64,000 nt of DNA from Burkholderiaceae bacterium (lineage in GTDB: Bacteria; Pseudomonadota; Gammaproteobacteria; Burkholderiales; Burkholderiaceae_C), in the NCBI GenBank assembly GCA_030695205.1, contig JAUYTN010000019.1:51869-115868 (forward strand), given 5' to 3'. Shown in pieces: positions 1 through 7,977 of this stretch. The first letter of the stretch is position 1, and every line of letters starts with the position of its first letter. Both the position numbers and the translations under genes were made by a program. Under the pieces are notes generated by a model, which had not been told where the DNA came from, did not search any database, and worked only from the letters and a program-made list of their open reading frames with translations.

Positions 1-224
1 CAGCGCAGCGGGCGCAGCAGGTCGCTCAGGCCGTTGTGGTCTATGGTTTGCATCAGCGCCAGCAGGCGGCCCAGCTCGCCCTTCGGAAAACCCTCGCGGG
101 CAAACCAGTTCAGGTAGTTGCCGGGCAGGTCGGCCAGCATGCGCCCCTGGTACTTGCCAAAGGGCATGGGCGTGGTCACCAGCTTGAGCAGCTGCGTGGA
201 GTCGGCGATGGGTGTGGTGGGCAT
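1..224 (-). CDS. DUF3820-family protein, partial (C-terminus off the window)
   Basis: The first 74 codons of a leftward gene are present; the rest lies beyond the window edge. The start is the ATG at 222-224, seven bases downstream of the stop of the large sulfur-relay gene, so the two probably form one transcript. The reading contains MPFGKYQGRMLADLPGNYL followed by a NWFAREGFPKGELG stretch. This is the signature of the small DUF3820 family, whose members are sometimes described as quorum-sensing-regulated virulence-factor-like proteins. The family is usually about 70-80 residues, so little is missing. The biochemical role is not established and I infer none. Confidence 0.8.
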   Translation of the reverse strand, partial: MPTTPIADSTQLLKLVTTPMPFGKYQGRMLADLPGNYLNWFAREGFPKGELGRLLALMQTIDHNGLSDLLRPLR

Positions 225-230
225 CGGGCG

Positions 231-2744
231 TCAGATGAACAGCGTGGTCCCCGACTCCTGCGCCTCGCCCAGGAAGGCGGCCACGCCGCCCAGTTCCACG
301 CCGTCAATCAGCTCCTCCTGGCGAATGCCCATCACGTCCATGGACATCTGGCAGGCAATCAGCTGTGCGCCACCCTCCACCAGGGTGGCCAGCAGGGTGG
401 TGGGGTCGTCCACGTGCTTGTCGCGCATGACCTTTCGCAGCAGCTTCACACCCAAACCGGCGTTGTTCAGCTTGGAGATGGAGTCCAGCTTGCCCATGCC
501 CGCAGGCAGCATGGCGCTGAACATGCGGTCCATCAGCGGTTTGTCGATGTGCGGCGGGTGCTCTCGGCGCAAGACGTTCAGCCCCCAGAAGGTAAAGAAC
601 AGGCTCACCGGCTTGCCCATGGCCATGGCCCCATTGGCGATGACCATGGAGGCCATGACCTTGTCCAGGTCGTCCGAGAACACCACCAGCGTGAGCTTGT
701 CGCGCACCGCCGCAGCACCTGCCGGGGTGGCCGCCACAGGTGCCTGGCCCGCGGGCTGGCCCACCCGAATCAGTGCCTTGACCAAGCCCTTGGCGGCATC
801 CACCCCCAGCACTTCGTGGCCGGTTTTGGTGGCCCAGGCGCGCACGTCGCGGCCAAAAGCCGGGTCAGAGGCGGTGACCTCCAGCAACTCGCCCGGCTGC
901 ATGGCCTGCACCGCGCGGTAGGTTTTCATGATGGGGCCGGGGCACTGCAGGCCCACGGCATTCAGCACCTGGCGCTCGCCGCCGGTGCTCACCAGTGCAC
1001 ACGGGGCGGCGGCCAGGTCGGCCTCAATGCTGGCCTGGTCGCGCCGCTTGATGTCCTCGTGGTCAAAGATGTCGGGGTTGGCCTGCTTTTCTGTGGCCCA
1101 GGCGTAGGTTTTGAGGCCGCCGGTCAGGTTGCGCACATTGGCAAAGCCCCGCTGGCGCAGGATGCGGTAGGCCAAGTAGCCCCGCACCCCAATCTGGCAA
1201 AACACCACCACCGGGCGCTGCGGGTCCAGCAGGTGCAGGCGTTCGCGCAGGTGGTCCAGTTCGATGTTGTGCGCATTTGGCAGCGTGCCAATTTCAAACT
1301 CCTCGGGCGTGCGCACATCCACCAGCTGCACCTCGCGGGCGGTGTCCAGCGCCGCCAGTTCCCGCCAGCCAATCACCTCGTGCGAGCCATTGAGCACATT
1401 GCTGGCCACGTAGCCGGCGATGTTGACGGGGTCTTTGGCCGAGCCGTAGGGCGGCGCGTAGGCCAGCTCCAGGTCGCACAGGTCTTGCACCGTCAGGCCG
1501 GTGTGCATGGCCGTGGCAATGGTGTCGATGCGCTTGTCCGCCCCGTCGGCCCCCACCGCCTGCGCGCCGTAAATGCGCCCCTCGGGCGAGTACAGCAGCT
1601 TCAGGCTCAGCTGTTTGGCACCGGGGTAGTACGAGGCATGCGAGCCGCTGTGCGTGATGGTGGCGCGGTAGGCCAGTCCGTTGGCCTGCAGCTGCACCTC
1701 GTTCAGGCCGGTGCAGGCGGCGGCCAGGTCAAAGGCTTTCAGGATGGCGGTGCCCAGCGTGCCCCGGTAGCTGGCCAGTGCGGTGCCGGGCGGGGCCAGC
1801 ATGTTGTCGGCGGCCAGGCGGCCCTGGCGGTTGGCGGGGCCTGCCAGCGCAATCAGCGCAGGGCGGCCGCTGGTGGTTTGCGTCACTTCCACCGCGTCGC
1901 CCACGGCAAAAATGTCGGGGTCAGAGGTTTGCAGGTGCGCGTTCACGCGGATTCCCCCTGTGGGCCCCAGCTCCAGCCCGGCGGCGCGGGCCAGCGTGGT
2001 TTCAGGCCGCACGCCCACCGCCACCACCACGATGTCGGCCGGTAGCCTCTTGCCGCTGGCCAGAAACACCACCGTGTGGTCGGCCTTGTCTTCCAGTCGC
2101 TCGATCCTGTCGGACAGGTACAGCTCCAGGTGCTTGTCCTTCATGTGCGCGTGCACGATGGCGGCCATGTCGTCGTCAAATGGGGCCAGGATGTGCGCCG
2201 CGCCCTCCACCAGCGTGGTGAACAGGCCGCGCTCCAGCAGGTTTTCGGCCATTTCTATGCCGATGTAGCCGCCCCCCACCACCACCGCACGCCGGGGCTG
2301 GGTAGCAGCCAGGTGCGCCATGATGCGGTCGAGGTCGGGAATGTTGCGCAGCGTGAACACCCGTGGCGAGCCCATGCCTGGCAAGTTGGGGTGTATGGCC
2401 TCTGCTCCGGGCGATAGCAGCAGCTTGTCGTAGCCCTCATCGGTTTCTTCGCCGGTGTGCAGGTTGCGCAGGCGCACGGTTTTGGCGTGGCGGTCAATGG
2501 CAATGGCCTCGGTGCGGGTGCGCACGTCCACCGCATAGCGGGCTTCAAACAGCGGCTCTGACGTCACCAGCAGCTGCTCGCGCTCGGGGATGATGCCGCT
2601 GATGTGGTACGGCAGCCCGCAGTTGGCAAAGCTGATGTAGGGGCCCCGCTCCACCAGCACGATGTGCGCGGCCTCGTCGTTGCGCCGCAGGCGGGCCGCT
2701 GCGGTTGCCCCGCCAGCCACGCCGCCAATGATGATGATTTTCAT
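231..2744 (-). CDS. CoA-disulfide-reductase-like flavoprotein fused to rhodanese, TusA and DsrE-like domains
   Basis: This 837-residue protein joins four sulfur-handling domains. Residues 1-320 form an FAD/NAD(P)H pyridine nucleotide-disulfide reductase: GGVAGG dinucleotide motif at 7-12 and redox cysteine in FANCGLPYH near 43, as in CoA-disulfide reductases. A dimerisation region runs to about 440. A rhodanese domain follows at about 455-555, with its loop cysteine in VVFCQIGVRGY. A TusA domain lies at about 590-660, with CPGP. A DsrE/DsrF-type domain ends the protein, with a conserved cysteine in LIACQMSMDVMG. Such fusions are known in proteobacteria and probably relay persulfide sulfur from a thiol or polysulfide through rhodanese to TusA/DsrE. 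The true substrate is unknown. It starts at an ATG with the nucleotide-binding beta strand immediately after it. Confidence 0.9.
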   Translation of the reverse strand: MKIIIIGGVAGGATAAARLRRNDEAAHIVLVERGPYISFANCGLPYHISGIIPEREQLLVTSEPLFEARYAVDVRTRTEAIAIDRHAKTVRLRNLHTGEETDEGYDKLLLSPGAEAIHPNLPGMGSPRVFTLRNIPDLDRIMAHLAATQPRRAVVVGGGYIGIEMAENLLERGLFTTLVEGAAHILAPFDDDMAAIVHAHMKDKHLELYLSDRIERLEDKADHTVVFLASGKRLPADIVVVAVGVRPETTLARAAGLELGPTGGIRVNAHLQTSDPDIFAVGDAVEVTQTTSGRPALIALAGPANRQGRLAADNMLAPPGTALASYRGTLGTAILKAFDLAAACTGLNEVQLQANGLAYRATITHSGSHASYYPGAKQLSLKLLYSPEGRIYGAQAVGADGADKRIDTIATAMHTGLTVQDLCDLELAYAPPYGSAKDPVNIAGYVASNVLNGSHEVIGWRELAALDTAREVQLVDVRTPEEFEIGTLPNAHNIELDHLRERLHLLDPQRPVVVFCQIGVRGYLAYRILRQRGFANVRNLTGGLKTYAWATEKQANPDIFDHEDIKRRDQASIEADLAAAPCALVSTGGERQVLNAVGLQCPGPIMKTYRAVQAMQPGELLEVTASDPAFGRDVRAWATKTGHEVLGVDAAKGLVKALIRVGQPAGQAPVAATPAGAAAVRDKLTLVVFSDDLDKVMASMVIANGAMAMGKPVSLFFTFWGLNVLRREHPPHIDKPLMDRMFSAMLPAGMGKLDSISKLNNAGLGVKLLRKVMRDKHVDDPTTLLATLVEGGAQLIACQMSMDVMGIRQEELIDGVELGGVAAFLGEAQESGTTLFI

Positions 2745-2795
2745 GGTCTTTTCCTGGTGTGGGTAGGTTGCCGGTTGTGAGGCTGCAGCACAGGC

Positions 2796-3212
2796 TCAAA
2801 GCCCGGGTCGCGGCGGGGCCGCCTTGGCCCCAAAGGCGCAGTAGCCCGGGCGTGGGCCTTTTTGGGGGTGCAGGCGGCAGGTGTCGGGCCGCTGCTCGTA
2901 CACGGTGCAGCGGCGGGTGGTGGGTTCCAGAAACCGGCAGTCGCCGTCGGCGCGCCGCGCCATCGTAAAAATGCCGTGTTTGGTGTTGTAGCGGTCAATC
3001 AGCCGCGCCTTTTGCAGCCGCTTGGCAATGCGGGCCGGGTCTTCGTGTTCGGCCTCGAAGGCGTCTACCAGACCCAGGCGCACCAGGTCGGGCAGGCGAA
3101 TCTCTAGGGGCATGGTGCAGCAGTTGGCCTGGCAGCTGTCGCACAGGCCAGGCCTGTAGCGGGTCCAGGTTTCGCATCGGTCAATGTCAACGGTGGTGAT
3201 GGGTGAGCGCAT
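2796..3212 (-). CDS. YkgJ-type cysteine-cluster protein
   Basis: This 138-residue protein carries the zinc- or iron-sulfur-chelating cysteine pattern of the YkgJ family. There is a CDSCQANCC cluster near residues 24-32, then a cysteine in GDCRFLEP, a cysteine in RRCTVYEQRPDTC, and a C-terminal GYCAFG. RRCTVYEQRPDTCR is the family's most conserved block. The function is not established; a metal-bound structural or redox role is assumed for the family. It lies 51 bases upstream of the sulfur-relay gene on the same strand. Its 5' end overlaps a truncated radical SAM ORF by 26 bases, which suggests that a deletion brought the two together. The ATG at 3212 keeps the first cluster complete. Confidence 0.8.
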   Translation of the reverse strand: MRSPITTVDIDRCETWTRYRPGLCDSCQANCCTMPLEIRLPDLVRLGLVDAFEAEHEDPARIAKRLQKARLIDRYNTKHGIFTMARRADGDCRFLEPTTRRCTVYEQRPDTCRLHPQKGPRPGYCAFGAKAAPPRPGL

Positions 3213-3438
3213 GGCCTGAGTTTCGCCGCAAAACGGCGCCCGCCTGGCCAGCCATCACAGCCCGCCCACCCAGCAGCTCGCCGCTGCGCTGAATAGAGGC
3301 CAGCAGCTCGTCCTCATCGCGCAGCGCAAACTTCTTTTGCGGTGCGGTGTACATCTCGCAGTAGGTGCAGCGGTTCCACGAGCAGCCGTTGGTGACGGGC
3401 AGGATGAGCGACTGCGCCTCGCTGGGCGGGCGAAACAC
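3187..3438 (-). pseudogene. Radical SAM protein, N-terminal fragment
   Basis: The reading begins MFRPPSEAQSLILPVTNGCS and continues with NRCTYCEMYT, giving the three cysteines of a radical SAM [4Fe-4S] site (Cys-x4-Cys-x2-Cys). It then runs KFALRDEDELLASIQRSGEL, which is normal for this family. After about residue 57 the homology stops and the frame runs into the start of the YkgJ gene, ending at 83 residues. Family members are roughly 300 residues, so the SAM-binding barrel is missing. I call it a 3'-deleted remnant rather than a working small protein. Confidence 0.75.
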
Positions 3439-3490
3439 CGGTTCTATGTAGTGAATGGGGAATGACGTCGCAGTTCAACTCTAGTATTTA

Positions 3491-3540
3491 TGTAGCTAAA
3501 AACCCAGTACGGGCAAGCGTAGAGTGCCAAAAAAGCATAT
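3491..3540 (+). repeat. Dispersed Comamonadaceae-type repeat, copy R1
   Basis: This copy has the blocks TAGCT, then GCAAGCG about 17 bases on, then TAGAGTGCCAAAAAAGC. The other copies share the same order: TAGCT, an arm ending GCGCTT in the best copies, AAGCG-CTAGAGGCC, then a T- or A-rich tail. It lies in the roughly 195-base gap between the truncated radical SAM gene and the glutathione peroxidase gene. Nothing else is recognisable in that gap. Confidence 0.6.
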
Positions 3541-3633
3541 ATTTTAGAGTGTGGTGGCACCGCCAGCGCCCCCACCAGGCAGCCCGCACCCGAATGGCAG
3601 CGCCCGCCACAGGGGCAATCGGCACGGCCCATC

Positions 3634-4242
3634 ATGGCAGGCATGACACGCACACCCACACACGCTTTGGCCCAAGCCCCTGATCTTCGCCGCCTCGCCC
3701 TGGCGCTGCCCCTTGGGCTGGTTTGCTTCGCGTTGGCTGCACCGGCCCAGGCCGCCAACCTGTGCGCCGGGTTGCCCAGCTACTCGGTCAACCCACTCAT
3801 TGGGGGCAAGCCCATGGACCTGTGTAGCCTGTCGGCGCGGGCTCTGCTGGTGGTCAACACCGCCAGCCAGTGCGGGTTCACTCCCCAGTACGGCAGCCTG
3901 GAAAAGCTGCACCAGCGCTACCAGGCCAAAGGCCTGCAGGTGGTGGGCATACCCGCCAACGACTTTGGCGGTCAGGAGCCACGCAAAAACGCCGACATCG
4001 GCGCGTTTTGCCAGATCAACTACGGCGTGACCTTTCCCGTCGCCGAAAAACTCACCGTGCCCCTCAAGACCGACCCGCTCTTTGCCCGCCTGATTGCCAC
4101 CAGCCGCGAAGCTCCGAGCTGGAACTTCCACAAATACCTCATCACCCCCGATGGCAAGGTGACCAGCTTCCCCTCCATGCTCGACCCGCTCAACCCCCGG
4201 GTGGTGCAGGCGGTGGAGGCGGCGCTGGCTAAGGGCCAGTGA
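3634..4242 (+). CDS. Glutathione peroxidase-family protein, exported
   Basis: This is a 202-residue thiol peroxidase of the glutathione peroxidase family, reducing peroxides at the expense of thioredoxin or glutathione. The catalytic centre is visible: cysteine in NTASQCGFTPQY, glutamine in PANDFGGQEP, and tryptophan in PSWNFHKYL. The first 40 residues hold basic residues, a hydrophobic stretch (LALALPLGLVCFALAAP) and an APAQAAN cleavage-like site, so the mature enzyme probably works in the periplasm. Two in-frame ATGs exist (3634 and 3643); either leaves the signal peptide intact. It is monocistronic, with a short gap to the BLUF gene. Confidence 0.88.
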   Translation: MAGMTRTPTHALAQAPDLRRLALALPLGLVCFALAAPAQAANLCAGLPSYSVNPLIGGKPMDLCSLSARALLVVNTASQCGFTPQYGSLEKLHQRYQAKGLQVVGIPANDFGGQEPRKNADIGAFCQINYGVTFPVAEKLTVPLKTDPLFARLIATSREAPSWNFHKYLITPDGKVTSFPSMLDPLNPRVVQAVEAALAKGQ

Positions 4243-4295
4243 GTTGCGCCGTTGGTCCTGCGCGCTTGTGGGACTGTTAACAAGGGTTGTCTACC

Positions 4296-4715
4296 ATGCT
4301 CATTCGCGTCATTTACATCAGCACCGCCTCCGGGCCGCAGACCGCTGACACCACCCAGGCCATTTTGCGCAAGGCCCAGGCCAACAACCGAGCGAATGGC
4401 GTCACCGGCGTGCTGTGCCAGGGCCAGGGCGTGTACCTGCAGGCGCTTGAGGGCGAGCGCAGCACCGTCACCCAGCTGTATGCACGCATTTACGGCGACA
4501 CGCGGCACACCAATGTGGAAATGATCCACTGCGAAAGCATTGCCCAGCGCCGCTACGACAACTGGTCCATGGCCCACGTCAGCCTGTCTGACCTGGACCC
4601 GGAAACCCAAATCGACTGGCCCGAGTTCGACCCCTACTCGTTCACCGGCTTGCTGGTCATGGCCCGCATTGACGACTTGCTGGCTTCAGGCACCGTCATC
4701 GAAGGGTCGGCGTAA
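4296..4715 (+). CDS. Stand-alone BLUF-domain blue-light photoreceptor
   Basis: This 139-residue protein is a single BLUF domain that should bind FAD and sense blue light. The key residues are all present: the tyrosine in RVIYIS near residue 6, the asparagine in QANNRANG, the glutamine in VYLQALEGE, and the tryptophan and methionine in DNWSMAHVS. No output domain follows; about 40 extra residues form the usual C-terminal cap. Short BLUF proteins signal by protein-protein contact, and the partner cannot be deduced here because neither neighbour is a signalling gene. I start at ATG 4296, with CAAGGG as a ribosome-binding site nine bases upstream, rather than at the TTG three codons earlier. Confidence 0.9.
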   Translation: MLIRVIYISTASGPQTADTTQAILRKAQANNRANGVTGVLCQGQGVYLQALEGERSTVTQLYARIYGDTRHTNVEMIHCESIAQRRYDNWSMAHVSLSDLDPETQIDWPEFDPYSFTGLLVMARIDDLLASGTVIEGSA

Positions 4716-4836
4716 ATCAGAATGAGGTCGGCATAAGGTCAGCAGGCTTTGGCGGTTGCACCGGGCAGGCCCGGCCACTGCACCGCTGGCAGCAACACAC
4801 AGTTGCACCCCGCATGCAAGCCGACTTGAGTTGAAC

Positions 4837-4870
4837 GGCATCACACTAAAGAACGCTTTAATGTGATGCC
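4837..4870. promoter_or_regulatory. 15-bp inverted repeat upstream of fic
   Basis: The arms are GGCATCACACTAAAG (4837-4851) and CTTTAATGTGATGCC (4856-4870). They match at 14 of 15 positions around the four-base centre AACG. The repeat ends 30 bases before the Fic start codon, where an operator or 5' leader hairpin would sit. There is no T-run, so it is unlikely to be a terminator. The Fic protein has a C-terminal region resembling a winged helix, which makes an autoregulatory operator plausible, but this is inference. Confidence 0.55.
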
Positions 4871-4900
4871 CATCTGGTCAAGCTCGCTTTCATACTCGCC

Positions 4901-6073
4901 ATGGCCCCGCGCATCACCGGCACTTACATCACATCCACCACCACGGGTGAAGCCGTGCGCGCCTTTGTGCCCGCACCATTGCCGCCCGCAGCGCCCCCGC
5001 TGGACCCCAGCCACTTCGCCCCGGCCAACCGTGCGGCCGAAATGGCCCTGGCACGTTTGGCCGGGGTGGCGGGGCTGGTGCCGTCGGTGGAGGGGTTGCT
5101 GTACAGCGCCATCCGCAAAGAAGCGTTGCTGACATCGCAAATTGAAGGGACCCAGGCCACGCTGGTTGACCTGTTCAACAACGAAGCAGGCCAAACCCTG
5201 GCCAACCCCGACGATGTGGAAGAAGTCACCAACTACCTGCGCGCCTTCCACCATGTGCAAAGCCAGCTCCGCAGCCCCGACGGCCTGCCATTGAGCGTGC
5301 GCCTGCTGTGCCAGGCCCACCGCCTGCTGATGGACGGCGTGCGCGGCGCCGGGCGGCAACCCGGTGAGCTGCGCCAATCGCAAAACTGGATTGGCGGCAC
5401 TCGGCCCGGCAACGCCGTTTTTGTGCCGCCCCCGCCCCAGCAGGTGCCCGGTTTGCTGGCCGATATGGAGCGCTTCATCCACCCACCGCTGGCCCATCCT
5501 GACAACGACGCAACCACATTGCCCCCGCTGGTGCGCATTGCACTGGTGCATGTGCAGTTTGAGACCATTCACCCTTTCCTGGATGGCAACGGGCGCATGG
5601 GCCGGTTGCTGATTGCGGCACTCATCGAGCAATGGGGCCTGCTGCCCGAGCCCCTGATGTACGTCAGCGGTTTTCTCAAACAACACCAGGCCGAGTACTA
5701 CCGCCGCTTGGGTGCCGTGCGCACCGATGGCGACTGGGAGGGCTGGGTGGCCTTTTTTCTGGAGGGCGTGGCCGTGGCCGCCGAGCAGGCCGAGCGCAGC
5801 ATCGTCTCGCTGGCCAGCCTCATCAACGCAGACCGCCGCCGCCTGCTGCAAACACCCAGGGCCACCACCGCCAGCCTGCGCCTGTTCGAGCTGCTGCCCG
5901 CCATGCCCCGCTTCTCCATCGAACAGGTGCGCCAGCGGCTGGACACCACCTTCCCCACCGCCACCGCCGCCGTCAAGCTGCTGCAAGACCTGGGGCTGGT
6001 CACCGAGCAAACCGGCCAGAAAAAACACCGCCTGTTCAGCTACGAGGGGTATGTGGCGTTGCTGAGTGATTGA
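4901..6073 (+). CDS. Fic-family AMPylator/protein-modifying enzyme, intact
   Basis: This is a 390-residue Fic protein, a family that transfers AMP or related groups to target proteins. The catalytic motif HPFLDGNGRMGR is complete near residues 227-238. An inhibitory-helix motif T-x3-E-G (TSQIEG) lies upstream near residue 78, as expected for class II self-inhibited Fic proteins. The N-terminus holds a DUF4172-like region and the C-terminus reads as a winged helix (about 330-390). The start ATG at 4901 follows the inverted repeat described separately. No antitoxin lies beside it. The neighbour downstream is a DUF4143 ATPase, and a decayed second Fic copy lies about 2.7 kb away. Confidence 0.92.
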   Translation: MAPRITGTYITSTTTGEAVRAFVPAPLPPAAPPLDPSHFAPANRAAEMALARLAGVAGLVPSVEGLLYSAIRKEALLTSQIEGTQATLVDLFNNEAGQTLANPDDVEEVTNYLRAFHHVQSQLRSPDGLPLSVRLLCQAHRLLMDGVRGAGRQPGELRQSQNWIGGTRPGNAVFVPPPPQQVPGLLADMERFIHPPLAHPDNDATTLPPLVRIALVHVQFETIHPFLDGNGRMGRLLIAALIEQWGLLPEPLMYVSGFLKQHQAEYYRRLGAVRTDGDWEGWVAFFLEGVAVAAEQAERSIVSLASLINADRRRLLQTPRATTASLRLFELLPAMPRFSIEQVRQRLDTTFPTATAAVKLLQDLGLVTEQTGQKKHRLFSYEGYVALLSD

Positions 6074-6136
6074 CGGCATGCACACCGCAGCCCACAAAAC
6101 ACCAAAATTCGAACGTTAGGTGTATGATTTTCGGCA

Positions 6137-7318
6137 ATGATACCGCGCCACATCGAATCTACCCTGCGCCAGCGCCTCACCAGCGGCGTGCCCGCTGCCG
6201 TGCTGCTGGGTCCGCGCCAGGTGGGCAAAACCACACTGGCGCGCCAAATTGCCGCCACCTGGCCCACCGGCGCGGTGTATTTGGACCTGGAGCGCCCGTC
6301 TGACCGCCGCCGCCTCGACGATGCCGAGGCCTACCTGCGCGCCCAGGCCCCCAAGCTGGTGGTGATTGACGAAATCCACCGCGCGCCCGAACTGTTTGCC
6401 CTGCTGCGCAGCCTGATTGACGAGCGCCGCGAACAAGGCCAGCGCTTCGGGCACTTTCTGCTGCTGGGCTCTGCCGCCATGGAGCTGATGCGCCAGTCCA
6501 GCGAAACCCTGGCCGGGCGCGTGGCCTACCTCGACATGGCCCCCATGTCCCAACCTGAAGTCACCGCAGCCGGATTGCCCCCTGCGCAGCTGTGGGTGCG
6601 CGGCGGCTTCCCCGACAGCTTGCTGGCCAGCGACGATGCCCACAGCCTGGCCTGGCGCCAGGACTTTGTGCGCTCGTACCTGGAGCGCGACGTGCCCATG
6701 TTTGCCCCCCGCATGCCCGCCGAAACCCTGGGCCGCTTGTGGACCATGCTGGCGCACCACCAGGGTGGCCTGCTCAACCAGGCCCAACTGGCTGCCAGCC
6801 TGGGCGTGAGTGCGCCTGCTGTGGGCCGCTACATCGACCTGCTGGCCGACCTGCACCTGGTGCGCCGCCTCATGCCCTGGGCCACCAACGTGGGCAAGCG
6901 ACTGGTCAAAACGCCCAAGGTGTACGTGCGCGACAGCGGGCTGGTGCACGCCCTGCTGGACTTGGCCACCGAGCACCACGTGCTCGGCCACCCCGTGGCC
7001 GGTGCCAGTTACGAAGGCCATGTGCTGGAAACCTTGCTGCAACACATCGGCCCCGGTCGCAAACCCCACTTCTACCGCACCCATGACGGCGCGGAAATCG
7101 ACCTGCTGCTTTCGCGTGGCGGCCAGCCTGACGTGGCCATTGAAGTGAAACGCTCAAGCGCCCCGTCGCTCGACCGGGGCTTTGGCCAAGCGTGCGACGA
7201 CCTCGGCGTGCAGCGCCGCTACGTGGTGTACCCGGGCACCGAGCAGTTTCCGCTGCGCCATGGTGCCCAAGCCATCGGGTTGGACAGCATGGTGCAGGAG
7301 CTGCTGGAGACGGGTTGA
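6137..7318 (+). CDS. DUF4143-family AAA-like ATPase
   Basis: This is a 393-residue ATP-binding protein. Walker A is GPRQVGKTT at residues 26-34 and Walker B is LVVIDEIHRAPE near 75-86. A DUF4143 region follows, with a small winged-helix-like stretch (QLAASLGVSAPAVGRYIDLL). The C-terminus has a PD-(D/E)xK-like pattern: AEIDLLLSR then VAIEVKRSSAP. The family is widespread in accessory DNA and its role is not settled; links to defence or toxin-antitoxin behaviour have been proposed. It lies 63 bases after fic on the same strand. A decayed paralogue of the same family lies at 9.6-9.9 kb. Confidence 0.88.
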   Translation: MIPRHIESTLRQRLTSGVPAAVLLGPRQVGKTTLARQIAATWPTGAVYLDLERPSDRRRLDDAEAYLRAQAPKLVVIDEIHRAPELFALLRSLIDERREQGQRFGHFLLLGSAAMELMRQSSETLAGRVAYLDMAPMSQPEVTAAGLPPAQLWVRGGFPDSLLASDDAHSLAWRQDFVRSYLERDVPMFAPRMPAETLGRLWTMLAHHQGGLLNQAQLAASLGVSAPAVGRYIDLLADLHLVRRLMPWATNVGKRLVKTPKVYVRDSGLVHALLDLATEHHVLGHPVAGASYEGHVLETLLQHIGPGRKPHFYRTHDGAEIDLLLSRGGQPDVAIEVKRSSAPSLDRGFGQACDDLGVQRRYVVYPGTEQFPLRHGAQAIGLDSMVQELLETG

Positions 7319-7330
7319 GGGCCTGTTTTG

Positions 7331-7384
7331 CAATAGCAAAGAATGACGCCAATCAAGCGATGGAGGCCATTTTTGCTTGATAAA
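7331..7384 (+). repeat. Dispersed repeat, copy R2
   Basis: The blocks are AATAGC, then GACGCCAATCAAGCG, then ATGGAGGCCATTTTTGCTTGA. The GACGCCAATCAAGCG block is identical in copy R4 (22.3 kb), and the GAGGCC-TTTT-GCTTGA end matches copy R6. It starts 12 bases after the DUF4143 ATPase stop. The rest of the gap to 7608 (about 225 bases) shows no recognisable gene or site. Confidence 0.7.
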
Positions 7385-7608
7385 TAAGTGCAAATATGGC
7401 GGCATTGTCGGGCAGCTGATGCTGCGCGTTGTGGCGCGATCTATTGAATCGCGCCACCTGAAGTGGCGCAATTCCCCCGCGTTGCCGTCGATGCGCAAAC
7501 TGCAACAGGTGACGGTGCGCGCCAACCACGTCAACCCAAACCGCTGCGCCTCGGCGCACTGCGCGGCACCGCCGCCACACCCACCTCGCCGTCCAGCAGC
7601 GCCTGGTC

Positions 7609-7815
7609 TTACTCGGCCTCTGGCCACAAGGCCGGGAAGTAAAAGCGCAGCGCGTGGCGCGGGATGGCAAACCGCAGGCTGCCGTAGGGCGAGTCGGTGG
7701 TGACGAAGCCGCGGTTCAGCAGTGCCGACAAGTTGGCCGTGGCCACCCGCTCGCCCAGGCCGGTCATGGCCTTGAACTGCGTCCGCCCCAGCTCGCCTTG
7801 CGTGGCGAACAGGTA
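7609..7815 (-). pseudogene. Fic-family protein, C-terminal fragment
   Basis: About 68 codons match the C-terminal tail of proteobacterial Fic proteins: GELGRTQFKAMTGLGER, then SALLNRGFVTTDSPYG, then HALRFYFPALWPEAE. The catalytic Fic core is absent. Upstream on this strand the frame continues for about 28 residues that do not look like Fic sequence. It is the remnant of a second Fic gene, unlike the intact one at 4.9 kb, and indicates erosion of this accessory stretch. Confidence 0.75.
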
Positions 7816-7977
7816 TCTGCAGGATTCAAAACAGCCACACTGACCATTTGGTGCTAGGTTTGAATGAAGGCTGGCCATGACGTGCACCGGTGCTGCCAAA
7901 TGCCATCAACCCCGCGCCGGGGCGCTGACAAAACCAACCTCACTACCGCCGAAATGTCGGCGTGCAGCGTGGGCCGG

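Noticed and set aside
36..2045. Long plus-strand open frame opposite the sulfur-relay gene
   Set aside because: It is a high-GC shadow: low-complexity His/Gln/Gly-rich translation without any domain, while the minus strand has a four-domain protein with all motifs.
7827..7868. Inverted TTCAAA / TTTGAA flanking a short stretch beside the Fic fragment
   Set aside because: Could be an insertion-sequence end, but only six bases match, no transposase or target duplication is visible, and I cannot name a family.
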